The notes under the pieces were generated by a model, which saw only the letters and a list, made by a program, of their open reading frames with translations, was not told the origin of the DNA and ran no database searches. A DNA stretch of 64,000 nt, taken from the NCBI RefSeq assembly GCF_036346855.1, contig NZ_CP107841.1:10296001-10360000 (forward strand). Direction: 5' to 3'. A program made the position numbers and the translations under genes. Of this stretch, positions 26,339-34,273 are shown piece after piece. How positions within the stretch are numbered: position 1 is the first letter of the stretch; every line of letters begins with the position of its first letter. Origin of the DNA: Streptomyces europaeiscabiei. Its GTDB lineage: Bacteria; Actinomycetota; Actinomycetes; Streptomycetales; Streptomycetaceae.

Positions 26339-26894
26339 AAAACACTCCAATCAGCAGATTATGGGATCCGCTGCTCCCCTGCACCTTGGGCCCGGGGGCT
26401 CACCGGTGTCTCCGACGCGCATGCGCGCGCCCCTGACGGCTTCGGAGGTGGGGCTTCGGCCGTGAAGGTTGCGCCGCTCACCATGTTGTGCAGGGCCGGC
26501 CGTCCCGGCTCCGGACGGCGAGACAGTGCGTCCGCTGCCCTGGGCCGCAACGGTGGACTCGGGCATCGTGGTCGCGGGAGCAGGTCGGCCATGCGTCGCG
26601 GCCGCCGGACCTCTCCCCGAGCCCGGTCACGACCGTCGAGGCGGGCGGGGCGATGCGGTGCGGTTGAGCCCTCGGTAGGTGGGGCGAGGTTGCTTCGACC
26701 GACCGGCTGCGTGACGAGGCCGTCGGGGCATGGTGACCCCGGCAGCGGCGGGAAATGAGGAGCCCGGCCGGTCCGCAGCGCCAGCGGCGCCGTACGGTCA
26801 TCGGTCGGCCGGCCCTCGCCCGCGCCGGCGGCCCGGGAATGATCGACGGGTGTGTCCTGCCCCGGTCAGCGCTGAGCAGGGCGGCACCAACCGC
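26339..26894. other. Intergenic region without supported genes
   Basis: About 550 bp between the operon promoter and the convergent end of the GT-C-like gene. Only low-quality overlapping frames. Confidence 0.4.
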
Positions 26895-28217
26895 TCACCA
26901 GCCCGTCAGCAGCAGATGGTTGAGGAGCAGGCTCAGGGCCGCCTGAGCCGTCAGCCAGACGCGGGGGCGGTCGAGGAAGGCGCCTGCCGCGAGCAGCCAC
27001 ATCGCGAACGGCAGCCAGATTCGTTCCGTCTCCGCCTTGCTCATCCCGGACAGGTCGGCGATGAGCAGCATGAGCAGGGCCGCGCACAGCAACACCCCCA
27101 TGCGGCGCTCGGCGACGGGGGACGCGCGCCACTGGACGAGGCGGGTGCCCGTGCGGCGAAGGCCCGCCACCGTGGCGGGGCCCACGACGAGGACCGTGCA
27201 GGCGAGGTTGGCCCACACCCAGTAGCCGTACGGGCGGAAGCCGCCGGCACCCTGGTAGTAGCGCTCGACCAGCAGGTGGTACGCCTCCCACCAGTTGAAG
27301 CCCGCCATGGTGAACGCCAGCGGGACGACGGCGAGTCCGGCGATCACGTAGGGGAGGACCGGCAGCCGCCGGGAGCCGAGCAGCAGGACGATGGCGGCCA
27401 TCACGGCGAAGAGGGTGAGGCCGTACGACAGGTAGACGGTCAGGCCGAAGAGGAGCCCGGCCGCGAAGGCGGTCACCCGTGGTCGGTGGTCCGTCACCGC
27501 CAGGGCGAGGAAGGCCACGGCCCAGGCGGCGACCGCCGCGAAGTATCCGTCCGCCGACGTGCCCGCCCATACCGCCGCGGGGGCCAGGACGAGGAACGGG
27601 GCGGCGCGGCGTGCGAGGGCCTCGCTGTTGAGCGTTCGGACGGTGACGAGGACCGCGGCCGCTGTGCTCGCCCCGATGGCGATGACGAAGGCGCCCGCCC
27701 ATGCTCCGCCGCCCAGTCCGATCCGGTCGAGGAGGACGAAGGTGAGGGTGGCCCCCGGCGGGTGGCCGGCGACGTGCGGGGGCCATTGGTCGGGGGAGCC
27801 GAGCAGGATATGGCGGGTGAAGTCCCGCAGGGTGTGAGGGATGTCGTCGAAGCGGTCGATGACCTGGAGGTACTCGTAACTGGTCGTCAGCCGTCGGGCG
27901 ATCCCGCGGTGCCAGCCGTCGACGAGGGCGAGGGAGAAGGTCCAGGCCGTGGCGGTGGCCCACGCGGTCCACAGCAGAGTCCGCCAGGGCAGCCGGGCGG
28001 CCAGTGCGGGGCCGTACGCCACGACGGCCACGGCGACGGCGATCGCGGCGGGGGTGCCGGGGCCGGCGTGGGGCAGCCAGTTGGCGTACAGGGGTGGCCA
28101 GCCGACGTGCAGGACGTCCTTGGCGCGCTTGACGGCGATGCCGACCAGCGCGGCCGTCACGACGAGCAGCGTGGCGGCGGCGACGGCGTACAGGTCGCGG
28201 CGGAGATCGCGGTTCAC
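26895..28217 (-). CDS. Polytopic membrane protein, GT-C/mannosyltransferase-like
   Basis: Protein of 440 residues with about ten membrane segments and a large loop near residue 120 (GWHRGIARRLTTSYEYLQ, then HVAGHPPGATLTF). That arrangement is seen in actinobacterial polyprenyl-phosphate-dependent glycosyltransferases of the GT-C superfamily (GT39/GT87-like), which add sugars on the outer face of the membrane; it is assigned by architecture only. The start is GTG 28217. TAACGT lies at 28231-28226 on the minus strand, 8 nt before the GTG, and no ribosome site is seen, so a leaderless mRNA is likely. The direct-repeat site at 28268-28289 is shared with the divergent molybdoenzyme gene. Confidence 0.78.
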   Translation of the reverse strand: MNRDLRRDLYAVAAATLLVVTAALVGIAVKRAKDVLHVGWPPLYANWLPHAGPGTPAAIAVAVAVVAYGPALAARLPWRTLLWTAWATATAWTFSLALVDGWHRGIARRLTTSYEYLQVIDRFDDIPHTLRDFTRHILLGSPDQWPPHVAGHPPGATLTFVLLDRIGLGGGAWAGAFVIAIGASTAAAVLVTVRTLNSEALARRAAPFLVLAPAAVWAGTSADGYFAAVAAWAVAFLALAVTDHRPRVTAFAAGLLFGLTVYLSYGLTLFAVMAAIVLLLGSRRLPVLPYVIAGLAVVPLAFTMAGFNWWEAYHLLVERYYQGAGGFRPYGYWVWANLACTVLVVGPATVAGLRRTGTRLVQWRASPVAERRMGVLLCAALLMLLIADLSGMSKAETERIWLPFAMWLLAAGAFLDRPRVWLTAQAALSLLLNHLLLTGW

Positions 28218-28225
28218 GCTCGGAG

Positions 28226-28231
28226 ACGTTA
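28226..28231 (-). promoter_or_regulatory. -10 element of a probable leaderless promoter (GT-C-like gene)
   Basis: TAACGT ends 8 nt before GTG 28217 with no ribosome site between. Confidence 0.55.
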
Positions 28232-28267
28232 GGCCGGAGGAGGGCCGGTGGACTCTCGACAGGCGCG

Positions 28268-28289
28268 GACGTCAGCCTTTCGTCATGAG
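28268..28289 (+). promoter_or_regulatory. Response-regulator site A (direct repeat CGTCA-N6-CGTCA)
   Basis: Two CGTCA units at 28270-28274 and 28281-28285, 11 bp apart, inside the wider motif GACGT-N5-TTTCGT. It lies 31 bp before TAGCGT, the -10 of the molybdoenzyme gene. The same arrangement recurs at 32293, 35326 and 35408. Confidence 0.65.
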
Positions 28290-28320
28290 TCGCGCACCCT
28301 CTCACCGGGTGTTCCGGGCC

Positions 28321-28326
28321 TAGCGT
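28321..28326 (+). promoter_or_regulatory. -10 element of a probable leaderless promoter (molybdoenzyme gene)
   Basis: TAGCGT is followed by 6 nt and then ATG 28333; transcription would begin at the start codon. There is no ribosome site. Confidence 0.6.
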
Positions 28327-28332
28327 CGGGGC

Positions 28333-29595
28333 ATGGCACGGACTCCTTCCTCACCCGCCTTCTGGCGCAGCCCGCTGCGCGGCCCCTGGTTCACCTCCGT
28401 CCTCGGCGTGGCGCTGCTCGCCGGGATCACGGCGCTGTTCGTGACGGGGCTGCTGTCGTACGCCGCCTACAACCCGGGTCTGTCCCCGGTGAACGACAAG
28501 ACCCCGGACAAGGGGATCCTCGGCTTCTATCTGTTCCCCTGGCCGACGAATCCGCACTGGCTGTACCGGTTCACGCAGGGCCTTCACGTCACGCTCGGGA
28601 TCGCGCTGGTCCCCGTCCTGCTGGCCAAGCTGTGGTCGGTGGTGCCGAGGCTGTTCCAGCTGCCTCCGGTGCGGTCCCTCGCCCACGCCCTGGAGCGGAT
28701 CTCGCTGCTCCTGCTGGTCGGCGGCGTGCTGTTCGAGTTCGTGACCGGCGTGCTCAACATCCAGCTCGACTACGTCTTCCCGGGCTCCTTCTACCCGCTG
28801 CACTTCTACGGGGCGTGGGTGTTCTTCGCGGCGTTCGTGGTCCATGTGGTGCTGAGGGCGCCGACGGCCGTGCGCAACCTGCGTGAGCTGCGGGGGAGCG
28901 AGAGGGAAGGCGCTTCGCCGCCGGTTTCGTCGGAGGAGCCCTCGTTGGTGTCCCCGGACCCGGCCGAGCCCACCGTGTCGCGGCGCGGTGCCGTGTGGCT
29001 GGTCGGGGGCGGCTCGCTGCTGCTGTTCGGGACGACCGTGGGCCAGAACTTCGACGGCCCGCTGCGGCGGACGGCCCTCCTCGCCCCGCACGGTGGTGCC
29101 GAGCCGGGCAGCGGGCCGGGCGGCTTCCAGATCAACAAGACGGCCGTGTCGAGGGGGATCAGCGCGGTGGAGACGAGCGAGGAGGCATGGCGGCTGGTCG
29201 TCACCGGGCCTTCGGGGACCGTCCGGCTGAGCCGCGCCGAGCTGCTGGAACTGCCCCCGCACAGCGCGGAGCTGCCCATCGCCTGTGTCGAGGGCTGGTC
29301 CACCTCCGACCAGTGGTGGCGCGGCGTGAGGCTGCGGGACCTGGCCGGCCTCGTCGGGTACGAGCCCGAGGCGGCCCCCGACGTCCTGGTGGAGTCCCTC
29401 CAACGACGCGGCGCCTTCCGCCGGGCAGCCCTGCGCGCCAACCAGGTCCGCGATGCGCGCTCCCTGCTCGCCCTGGAGGTCAACGGCGAGCAACTGTCCC
29501 CCGACCACGGCTACCCGGCGCGGATCATCGTGCCCGCCGCGCCCGGTGTGCTCAACACCAAATGGGTGGCCCGGATGACGTTCGGAGAGCTGTGA
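28333..29595 (+). CDS. Membrane-anchored molybdopterin (sulfite-oxidase-fold) oxidoreductase with cytochrome-b-like N-terminus
   Basis: A 420-residue fusion. Residues of about 1-185 contain four membrane helices with His residues in HWLYRFTQGLHVTLG and FYPLHFYGAWVFFAAFVVHVVL, like b-type cytochrome domains. A further anchor follows (AVWLVGGGSLLLFGTTVG, about 220). The last 170 residues form the Mo-cofactor domain of the sulfite oxidase family: LVVTGPSGTVRLSRAEL, PIACVEGWSTSDQWWRGV with Cys as probable Mo ligand, and GYPARIIVPAAPGVLNTKWV. The active site should face the outside. It probably transfers electrons from an oxidised substrate to a redox partner. The following membrane gene starts in a TGATG overlap. 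Regulated by site A. Confidence 0.88.
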   Translation: MARTPSSPAFWRSPLRGPWFTSVLGVALLAGITALFVTGLLSYAAYNPGLSPVNDKTPDKGILGFYLFPWPTNPHWLYRFTQGLHVTLGIALVPVLLAKLWSVVPRLFQLPPVRSLAHALERISLLLLVGGVLFEFVTGVLNIQLDYVFPGSFYPLHFYGAWVFFAAFVVHVVLRAPTAVRNLRELRGSEREGASPPVSSEEPSLVSPDPAEPTVSRRGAVWLVGGGSLLLFGTTVGQNFDGPLRRTALLAPHGGAEPGSGPGGFQINKTAVSRGISAVETSEEAWRLVVTGPSGTVRLSRAELLELPPHSAELPIACVEGWSTSDQWWRGVRLRDLAGLVGYEPEAAPDVLVESLQRRGAFRRAALRANQVRDARSLLALEVNGEQLSPDHGYPARIIVPAAPGVLNTKWVARMTFGEL

Positions 29596-30089
29596 TGGCA
29601 ACGTCCCGGCTGCCGTTGGGCAGCCCGTTCCAACTGCTGCTCCTGGCATGCTCGTTCGCGCTCGCCGGATACGCGGGGGTGCGGCTGCTCGCGGACGACT
29701 GGTTCGAGGTCGCGCTGTGGTTCGTGGGCGCGGCGATGGTGCACGATCTCGTGCTGCTGCCGCTGTACGCGACGGTGGACCGTGCGCTGGTCCGGGCGGC
29801 GGGTGCGGCCGGTCACCGGGAGGGGGCACCGCCCACGCCCTCAAGACGGTGGGGGAGGGCCATGTACGTGCGGGTGCCCGCCGCCTTGTCCGGGTTGCTC
29901 CTGCTGGTGTGGTTCCCGCTGATCAGCGGTCGGGTGGCGGACCGCTACGAGTCCGCCACCGCGCTGTCGGCGAGTGGCTTCCTCGCCCGGTGGCTGCTGA
30001 TCACGGCTTTGTTGTTCGGCGGTTCGGCACTCCTGCTGGTGGTGCGGCTGCGCAGGGAGACGAAGGACCGGCCGCCCGTCGTCCACTGA
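29595..30089 (+). CDS. Hypothetical membrane protein coupled to the molybdoenzyme
   Basis: Protein of 164 residues with four membrane segments (FQLLLLACSFALAGYAGV, FEVALWFVGAAMVHDLVLLPLY, VRVPAALSGLLLLVWFPLI, ARWLLITALLFGGSALLLVV). No known domain. ATG 29595 overlaps the preceding stop by one base, so translation is coupled and the product probably supports the molybdoenzyme. Its 3' end overlaps the end of the convergent methyltransferase frame by 145 bp, which is unusual; both frames look real up to about 30085. Confidence 0.78.
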   Translation: MATSRLPLGSPFQLLLLACSFALAGYAGVRLLADDWFEVALWFVGAAMVHDLVLLPLYATVDRALVRAAGAAGHREGAPPTPSRRWGRAMYVRVPAALSGLLLLVWFPLISGRVADRYESATALSASGFLARWLLITALLFGGSALLLVVRLRRETKDRPPVVH

Positions 30090-30931
30090 TCGGCGTCGCG
30101 CCAGCCGAGCGGGCCGGCGTGGCGCAGCAGGGCCGGGGTACCGAGCCGGGCCCAGGGGAACGCGACCTCGGCTCCGTCGTCGGCCTCGGCCCCGCTCACG
30201 AGGCGGACCTCGACATGCTCGTCCACATCCACGGGGACCGTCTCGGCGATCAACAGGCCTCCAGGGCGCAGCAGTTCCGCCAGCCGACGCAGGAGCGCGG
30301 ACGGGGCGCCGCCGATGCCGACGTTGCCGTCGAGGAGCAGGGCTGTGTCCCACCGGCCCTCACCGGGCAGTGGGTCGAACACCGAGCGGGTGAGGGCTTG
30401 ACCGCCGAGCCGGAGGGTGTGGGCGACGGCGGCCTGGCTGACGTCGATACCGAGCACGGGCCGGCCCGAGGTGGCGAGTTCGGCGACCAGCCGTCCCGGT
30501 CCGCACCCCACGTCGAGGACGGCTCCCTCGCAACGCCCCAGGACCTGAAGGTCCACCGCGTCGGCGCGGGCGCACCATCGCTCCACCTCCAGGGGCAGCA
30601 ACCAGCCGTCACGACGGCGCAGGAAGAGCGGTCCCCGGCCGGTGCGCAGGGCGTCGGCGTACGGGTCCGTGGACCAGGGCTGTCCGACGGCCTCTTGGCG
30701 TGTGGTCTGCCGTCCGACGGTTTCCCCGTACGGGTCCGTGGCCCAAGGCTGTCCGACGGCCTCCTGACGTGTGGTCTGCCGTCCGACGGTTTCCCGCCGA
30801 GCGGTTTCCTGCTCGACGGTTCTCCGCCGCGCGGCCTCACGCTCGACGGTTTCCCGCCCCACCGCCCCAGGCCCCACCGCCCCAGGCTCCACGGCCTCCC
30901 GCCCCACGGTCTCCTGCCGCGCGTCGCTCAT
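29945..30931 (-). CDS. SAM-dependent methyltransferase with repetitive N-terminal region
   Basis: A frame of 328 codons. Residues of about 1-95 are low-complexity (QETVGREAVEPGAVGPGAVG), with a 23-residue unit present twice (QTTRQEAVGQPWATDPY and QTTRQEAVGQPWSTDPY). The class I methyltransferase domain follows: GAVLDVGCGPGRLVAEL (SAM loop), VLGIDVSQAAV, and LLLDGNVGIGGAPSALLRRLAELLRPGGLLIAE. The domain ends about at TGGRSFVSLRSR; the last 33 codons overlap the convergent membrane gene and may be a run-on. The ATG overlaps the DUF2064 stop (ATGA), so it is the third gene of a GT2-DUF2064-methyltransferase operon. Substrate unknown. Confidence 0.82.
   Translation of the reverse strand: MSDARQETVGREAVEPGAVGPGAVGRETVEREAARRRTVEQETARRETVGRQTTRQEAVGQPWATDPYGETVGRQTTRQEAVGQPWSTDPYADALRTGRGPLFLRRRDGWLLPLEVERWCARADAVDLQVLGRCEGAVLDVGCGPGRLVAELATSGRPVLGIDVSQAAVAHTLRLGGQALTRSVFDPLPGEGRWDTALLLDGNVGIGGAPSALLRRLAELLRPGGLLIAETVPVDVDEHVEVRLVSGAEADDGAEVAFPWARLGTPALLRHAGPLGWRDADQWTTGGRSFVSLRSRTTSRSAEPPNNKAVISSHRARKPLADSAVADS
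30658..30795. repeat. 69-bp tandem repeat (two copies) within the methyltransferase gene
   Basis: Unit one 30658-30726, unit two 30727-30795, both beginning CGTACGGGTCCGTGG; only a few bases differ. Its length is a multiple of three, so the frame is kept. Shorter degenerate copies of the core (TCCGACGGTTTCC-like) continue to about 30860. Confidence 0.85.
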
Positions 30932-31545
30932 CGGGTGCCGACCGCCCGCAGCCGGGCCAGTTCCGCCGCGAACCGGCTGCGCGGCGCGATCGCTGCGACG
31001 GCTTCGGCGTCGGCGGCCGTGTCGACGTCCCTGAGGGGCGGCAGGTCGCGGACCCGTAGCCCGGCGGCGACGAGCCGGTCGCGTTGCACGGCTCCGGTGG
31101 CGGGCGTCGACATGGGCACCCCGCGCAGGAGTGCCGGGTCCGGTTCGGCCAGGCCCAGGGCCCAGAAGCCGCCGTCCTCGGCCGCACCGAAGTACGCGTC
31201 GTACTCGGTGAAGTCCACGGCCAGCAGGTCCGGGGTGACTTGTGGGGTGTCCATGCCGATGAGCAGCGCCGGGCCGTCGCAGCCGGCGAAGGCCGCGGCG
31301 AGCCGTTCGTCCAGTCCGCCCGCGCACTGCGGTACGACGTCGAAGCCGGGCGGCAGCCAGGGGCCGGGCTCCCCGGCGAGCACCAGGACGCGGCGGCGCG
31401 CGGGCGTCGCGGCCACCGCGCGCAGGGTGTCCACGAGGGCGGCCTCGGCGAGAACCGCCGCCGACTCGGGGTCGAAGGGCGGTGTGAGCCGGGTCTTCAC
31501 CCGCCCCGGCCTGGGCTCTTTGGCGATGACGAGGAGAGTGGTCAT
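30928..31545 (-). CDS. TIGR04282/DUF2064-family glycosyltransferase
   Basis: Protein of 205 residues of the GT-A-like family first known from arsenosugar clusters. Motifs: LLVIAKEPRPGRVKTRLTPP at the nucleotide-binding N-terminus, ALLIGMDTPQVTPDLL with the metal-binding Asp, AYFGAAEDGGFWALGL and PMSTPATGAVQRDRL. It is coupled by ATGA overlaps to GT2 upstream and methyltransferase downstream. The pairing of GT2 and DUF2064 is common in actinobacteria and suggests successive steps on one glycolipid or glycan precursor; the actual product is unknown. Confidence 0.88.
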   Translation of the reverse strand: MTTLLVIAKEPRPGRVKTRLTPPFDPESAAVLAEAALVDTLRAVAATPARRRVLVLAGEPGPWLPPGFDVVPQCAGGLDERLAAAFAGCDGPALLIGMDTPQVTPDLLAVDFTEYDAYFGAAEDGGFWALGLAEPDPALLRGVPMSTPATGAVQRDRLVAAGLRVRDLPPLRDVDTAADAEAVAAIAPRSRFAAELARLRAVGTR

Positions 31546-32249
31546 CGGCGTACTCCGTCCGGCGCCGTGGGTGTGGCCGGTTCGCGCAGGACGCGGCTCA
31601 TGTCCCGTACCGCCTGCCAGGTGCCCCGCCAGGTGCCGGTCACCTTGGAGACGCCGCTGCGCGGCAGATACGGCACGTCGTGCTCGGTGACGCGCCAGCC
31701 CGAGTCCGCGGCGCGCACCACCATCTGCAGCGGGTAGCCGCTGCGCCGGTCGGTGAGATCGAGGGCGAGCAGCGGCTCCCGGCGGGCGGCGCGCAGCGGG
31801 CCGAGGTCGCGCAGGCGCAGTCCGGTGCGGCGGCGCAGCATCCGGGCGAGCGCGAGGTTGCCGGCCCGGGCGTGCGCCGGCCAGACGCCCCGGCTCTGCG
31901 GTCGGCGTCTGCCGAGTACCAAGTCGGCGCGCCCCTGCGCCACTTCGCGTACGAAGGGAGCGAGGAGCGACGGGTCGAGAGAGGCGTCGCAGTCGCAGAA
32001 GCACACGATGTCGGCCGTGGCGGCGGTCAGCCCGGCATGGCAGGCGGCGCCGAAGCCGCGGCGCGGCTCGTGGATCACGGTCGCCCCGAGCTCGCGGGCG
32101 AGATCCGCCGAACCGTCGGTCGAGCCGTTGTCCACGACGAGTGCACGCCAGCCGGGTGGGATCCGGGCCAGCACCCAGGGCAGGGCCTCGGCCTCGTCCA
32201 GGCAGGGGAGCACGACGTCGACGTCCGGAGGTGTGGGAGAGGTCGTCAC
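31542..32249 (-). CDS. Family 2 glycosyltransferase
   Basis: GT-A enzyme of 235 residues. Motifs: DVDVVLPCLDEAEALPWVL, LVVDNGSTDGSADLARELG and CFCDCDASLDPSLL (DxD-like metal site). The Arg-rich region is GRRRPQSRGVWPAHARAGN. No C-terminal membrane segment is seen, so it acts at the cytoplasmic face. GTG 32249 is chosen as start because TAGGGT at 32262-32257 stands 7 nt before it without a ribosome site, matching other leaderless starts here; GTG 32258 is an alternative. The direct-repeat site D lies 30 bp before this -10. Confidence 0.87.
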   Translation of the reverse strand: MTTSPTPPDVDVVLPCLDEAEALPWVLARIPPGWRALVVDNGSTDGSADLARELGATVIHEPRRGFGAACHAGLTAATADIVCFCDCDASLDPSLLAPFVREVAQGRADLVLGRRRPQSRGVWPAHARAGNLALARMLRRRTGLRLRDLGPLRAARREPLLALDLTDRRSGYPLQMVVRAADSGWRVTEHDVPYLPRSGVSKVTGTWRGTWQAVRDMSRVLREPATPTAPDGVRR

Positions 32250-32256
32250 GGCTTTC

Positions 32257-32262
32257 ACCCTA
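32257..32262 (-). promoter_or_regulatory. -10 element of a probable leaderless promoter (GT2 operon)
   Basis: TAGGGT on the minus strand, 7 nt before GTG 32249. Confidence 0.5.
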
Positions 32263-32292
32263 CGAGGACGAACTTCATATACCGGACTTCGT

Positions 32293-32314
32293 GTCCTTAC
32301 GAAACGAGGACGTC
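32293..32314 (-). promoter_or_regulatory. Response-regulator site D
   Basis: Minus-strand GACGTCCTCGTTTCGTAAGG core fits GACGT-N5-TTTCGT, with half-sites CGTCC and CGTAA 11 bp apart. It ends 30 bp before the GT2 -10 and lies 60 bp before the response regulator gene itself. Confidence 0.6.
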
Positions 32315-32373
32315 AGGGGTTCCCCACGCAGTGCGGACGGCCGGGCCGCCGGATGTGGTGCGAGGCTGACGGC

Positions 32374-33129
32374 ATGCAACAGCAATCGAGTGGACCGGCA
32401 GCGGCGCGCGTCCTGGTGGTGGACGACGATCCCACGGTCGCCGAGGTCGTCGCGGGATACCTCGACCGGGCCGGATACACCGTGGACCGCGCCGGAGACG
32501 GACCGACCGCGCTGGTCCGCGCCGCCGAGCGCCGGCCCGACCTGGTCGTGCTGGACCTGATGCTGCCCGGCATGGACGGCCTGGAAGTGTGCCGCCTGCT
32601 GCGGACGCGCGGCCCGGTGCCGGTCATCATGCTCACCGCGCGAGGCGACGAGGACGACCGGGTCCTGGGGCTGGAAGTGGGCGCCGACGACTATGTGACC
32701 AAGCCGTTCAGCCCGCGCGAACTGGTTCTGCGCGTCGAGTCCGTGCTGCGCCGCTCGCGCCCCGCCTCGGACACCCGCCTGTTGAGCTCGGCCGGCCTCA
32801 GCCTGGACCCGGCCGCCCGCCGCGCCACCCGATACGGCGTCGAACTCGCCCTGACCCTGCGCGAGTTCGATCTCCTCGCCTTCTTCCTGCGCAACCCTGG
32901 CCGCGCCCACAGCCGTGAGGACCTGATGCGCGAGGTGTGGGGCTGGGACTTCGGCGACCTGTCCACGGTCACCGTCCACGTGCGCCGACTGCGCGGCAAG
33001 GTCGAGGACGATCCGGCGAGGCCGCAGCTGATCCAGACGGTGTGGGGCGTCGGCTACCGCTTCGATCCCACGCGCACCCCGGCCGACGGCGACGAACGGC
33101 CCGCCGGGTCCGAAGGCAGGAAGGACTGA
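32374..33129 (+). CDS. OmpR/PhoB-type response regulator
   Basis: DNA-binding half of a two-component pair, 251 residues. The receiver has acidic pocket VVDDDP (17-20), phospho-acceptor D61 (LVVLDLMLPG), T88 and K110 (YVTKPF). The C-terminal winged helix carries LTLREFDLLAFFLRNPGRAHSREDLMREVWG and TVTVHVRRLRGKVEDDPARPQLIQTVWGVGYRF. ATG 32374 opens shortly before the receiver; the much longer frame upstream is a shadow. The histidine kinase follows at 2 bp. OmpR-type regulators bind direct repeats with about 11 bp period, exactly the motif seen four times at 28268-35429. Confidence 0.95.
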   Translation: MQQQSSGPAAARVLVVDDDPTVAEVVAGYLDRAGYTVDRAGDGPTALVRAAERRPDLVVLDLMLPGMDGLEVCRLLRTRGPVPVIMLTARGDEDDRVLGLEVGADDYVTKPFSPRELVLRVESVLRRSRPASDTRLLSSAGLSLDPAARRATRYGVELALTLREFDLLAFFLRNPGRAHSREDLMREVWGWDFGDLSTVTVHVRRLRGKVEDDPARPQLIQTVWGVGYRFDPTRTPADGDERPAGSEGRKD

Positions 33130-33131
33130 CG

Positions 33132-34244
33132 ATGCGAGACACCCTGCTCATCGCTCTGTACGCGTTCCTCGGCGCCGGCGCGGCCGGGTTGCTGGGCGCG
33201 GTCGCGCTGTGGCCGCTGCGCCGCCGCTCGCTCACCGCGTCGCTCACCGTGGTGGCGGCCGTGGCGGTGACCGCGATGCTCGCCGGCACCCTCGCCGTGG
33301 CCTGGGCGATGTTCCTCTCCCCGCACGACCTGAGCGTCGTCACCACGGTCGTCGCTATGGCCGCCGTCGTCTCGCTGGCCACCGCGCTGCTGCTCGGCCG
33401 CTGGGTCGTCGCCCGCAGCCACGCCCTCCGGCTTGCCGCACGTTCCTTCGGGGACGGCGGCTCCTTCACGGCCCCCGACGGCCCGGCCACCGCCGAACTC
33501 GCGGCACTCAGCACGGAGTTGGCCATCACGAGCACCAAGCTCGCCGCATCCAGGGAACGCGAACGCGCCCTGGAGACCTCCCGGCGCGAACTCGTCGCCT
33601 GGATCTCCCACGACCTGCGCACCCCACTGGCCGGCCTGCGTGCGATGGCCGAGGCGCTGGAGGACGGGGTCGCCGCGGACCCAGACCGCTACCTGAGGCA
33701 GATCCGCACCGAGGTCGAAGGCCTCGACGCCATGGTCGGTGACCTCTTCGAGCTCTCCCGCATCCACGCGGGCAGCCTGACCCTCTCCTTCTCGCGGATG
33801 TCCCTGTACGACCTCGTCGGCGACGCCCTGGCGGGCGCCGACCCGCTCGCCCGCGAACACGGGGTGCGGCTCGTCGGCGCCCGCGTCGAACCCGTGCCGG
33901 TCGAGGTCGACGGCAAGGAGATGAGCCGTGTCCTCGGCAACCTGCTGGTCAACGCGATCCGTCGGACCCCGGCCGACGGCACGGTGGCGGTGGCCGCCGA
34001 GCGGTCCCCGGACGGCGTGCTGCTGTCCGTGACGGACGGCTGCGGCGGCATCCCCGAGGAGGATCTGCCGCGTGTCTTCGACACCGGCTGGCGCGGCACC
34101 CACGCCCGCACTCCACCGGCCGGCGCGGGCCTGGGCCTCGCCATCGTCCGGGGGATCGTGGAGGCCCACCGGGGGCAGGCCACCGTACGCAACATCCCCG
34201 GAGGCTGCCGTTTCGAGGTGGTGCTGCCCGCGGCCGCTTCATGA
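33132..34244 (+). CDS. Sensor histidine kinase
   Basis: Membrane kinase of 370 residues. Helices at 4-28, about 35-60 and about 68-90 give a short sensor with little outside the membrane. A HAMP-like helix and coiled region (120-150) follow. The H-box is LVAWISHDLRTPLAGL with phospho-accepting H160; N box LGNLLVNAIRRTP; G1 DGCGGIPEEDLPRVFD; G2 GAGLGLAIVRGI. All catalytic boxes are complete. It is co-transcribed with the response regulator (2-bp gap). The small external part suggests it senses membrane or cell-envelope state, in keeping with the envelope-type genes around it. Confidence 0.95.
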   Translation: MRDTLLIALYAFLGAGAAGLLGAVALWPLRRRSLTASLTVVAAVAVTAMLAGTLAVAWAMFLSPHDLSVVTTVVAMAAVVSLATALLLGRWVVARSHALRLAARSFGDGGSFTAPDGPATAELAALSTELAITSTKLAASRERERALETSRRELVAWISHDLRTPLAGLRAMAEALEDGVAADPDRYLRQIRTEVEGLDAMVGDLFELSRIHAGSLTLSFSRMSLYDLVGDALAGADPLAREHGVRLVGARVEPVPVEVDGKEMSRVLGNLLVNAIRRTPADGTVAVAAERSPDGVLLSVTDGCGGIPEEDLPRVFDTGWRGTHARTPPAGAGLGLAIVRGIVEAHRGQATVRNIPGGCRFEVVLPAAAS

Positions 34245-34273
34245 ACGCGGGCAACACCACCGGTCCATGGGTC

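Noticed and set aside
29648..31690. 680-codon plus-strand frame across the methyltransferase and DUF2064 genes
   Set aside because: Composition is that of a shadow frame and it crosses three well-supported genes.
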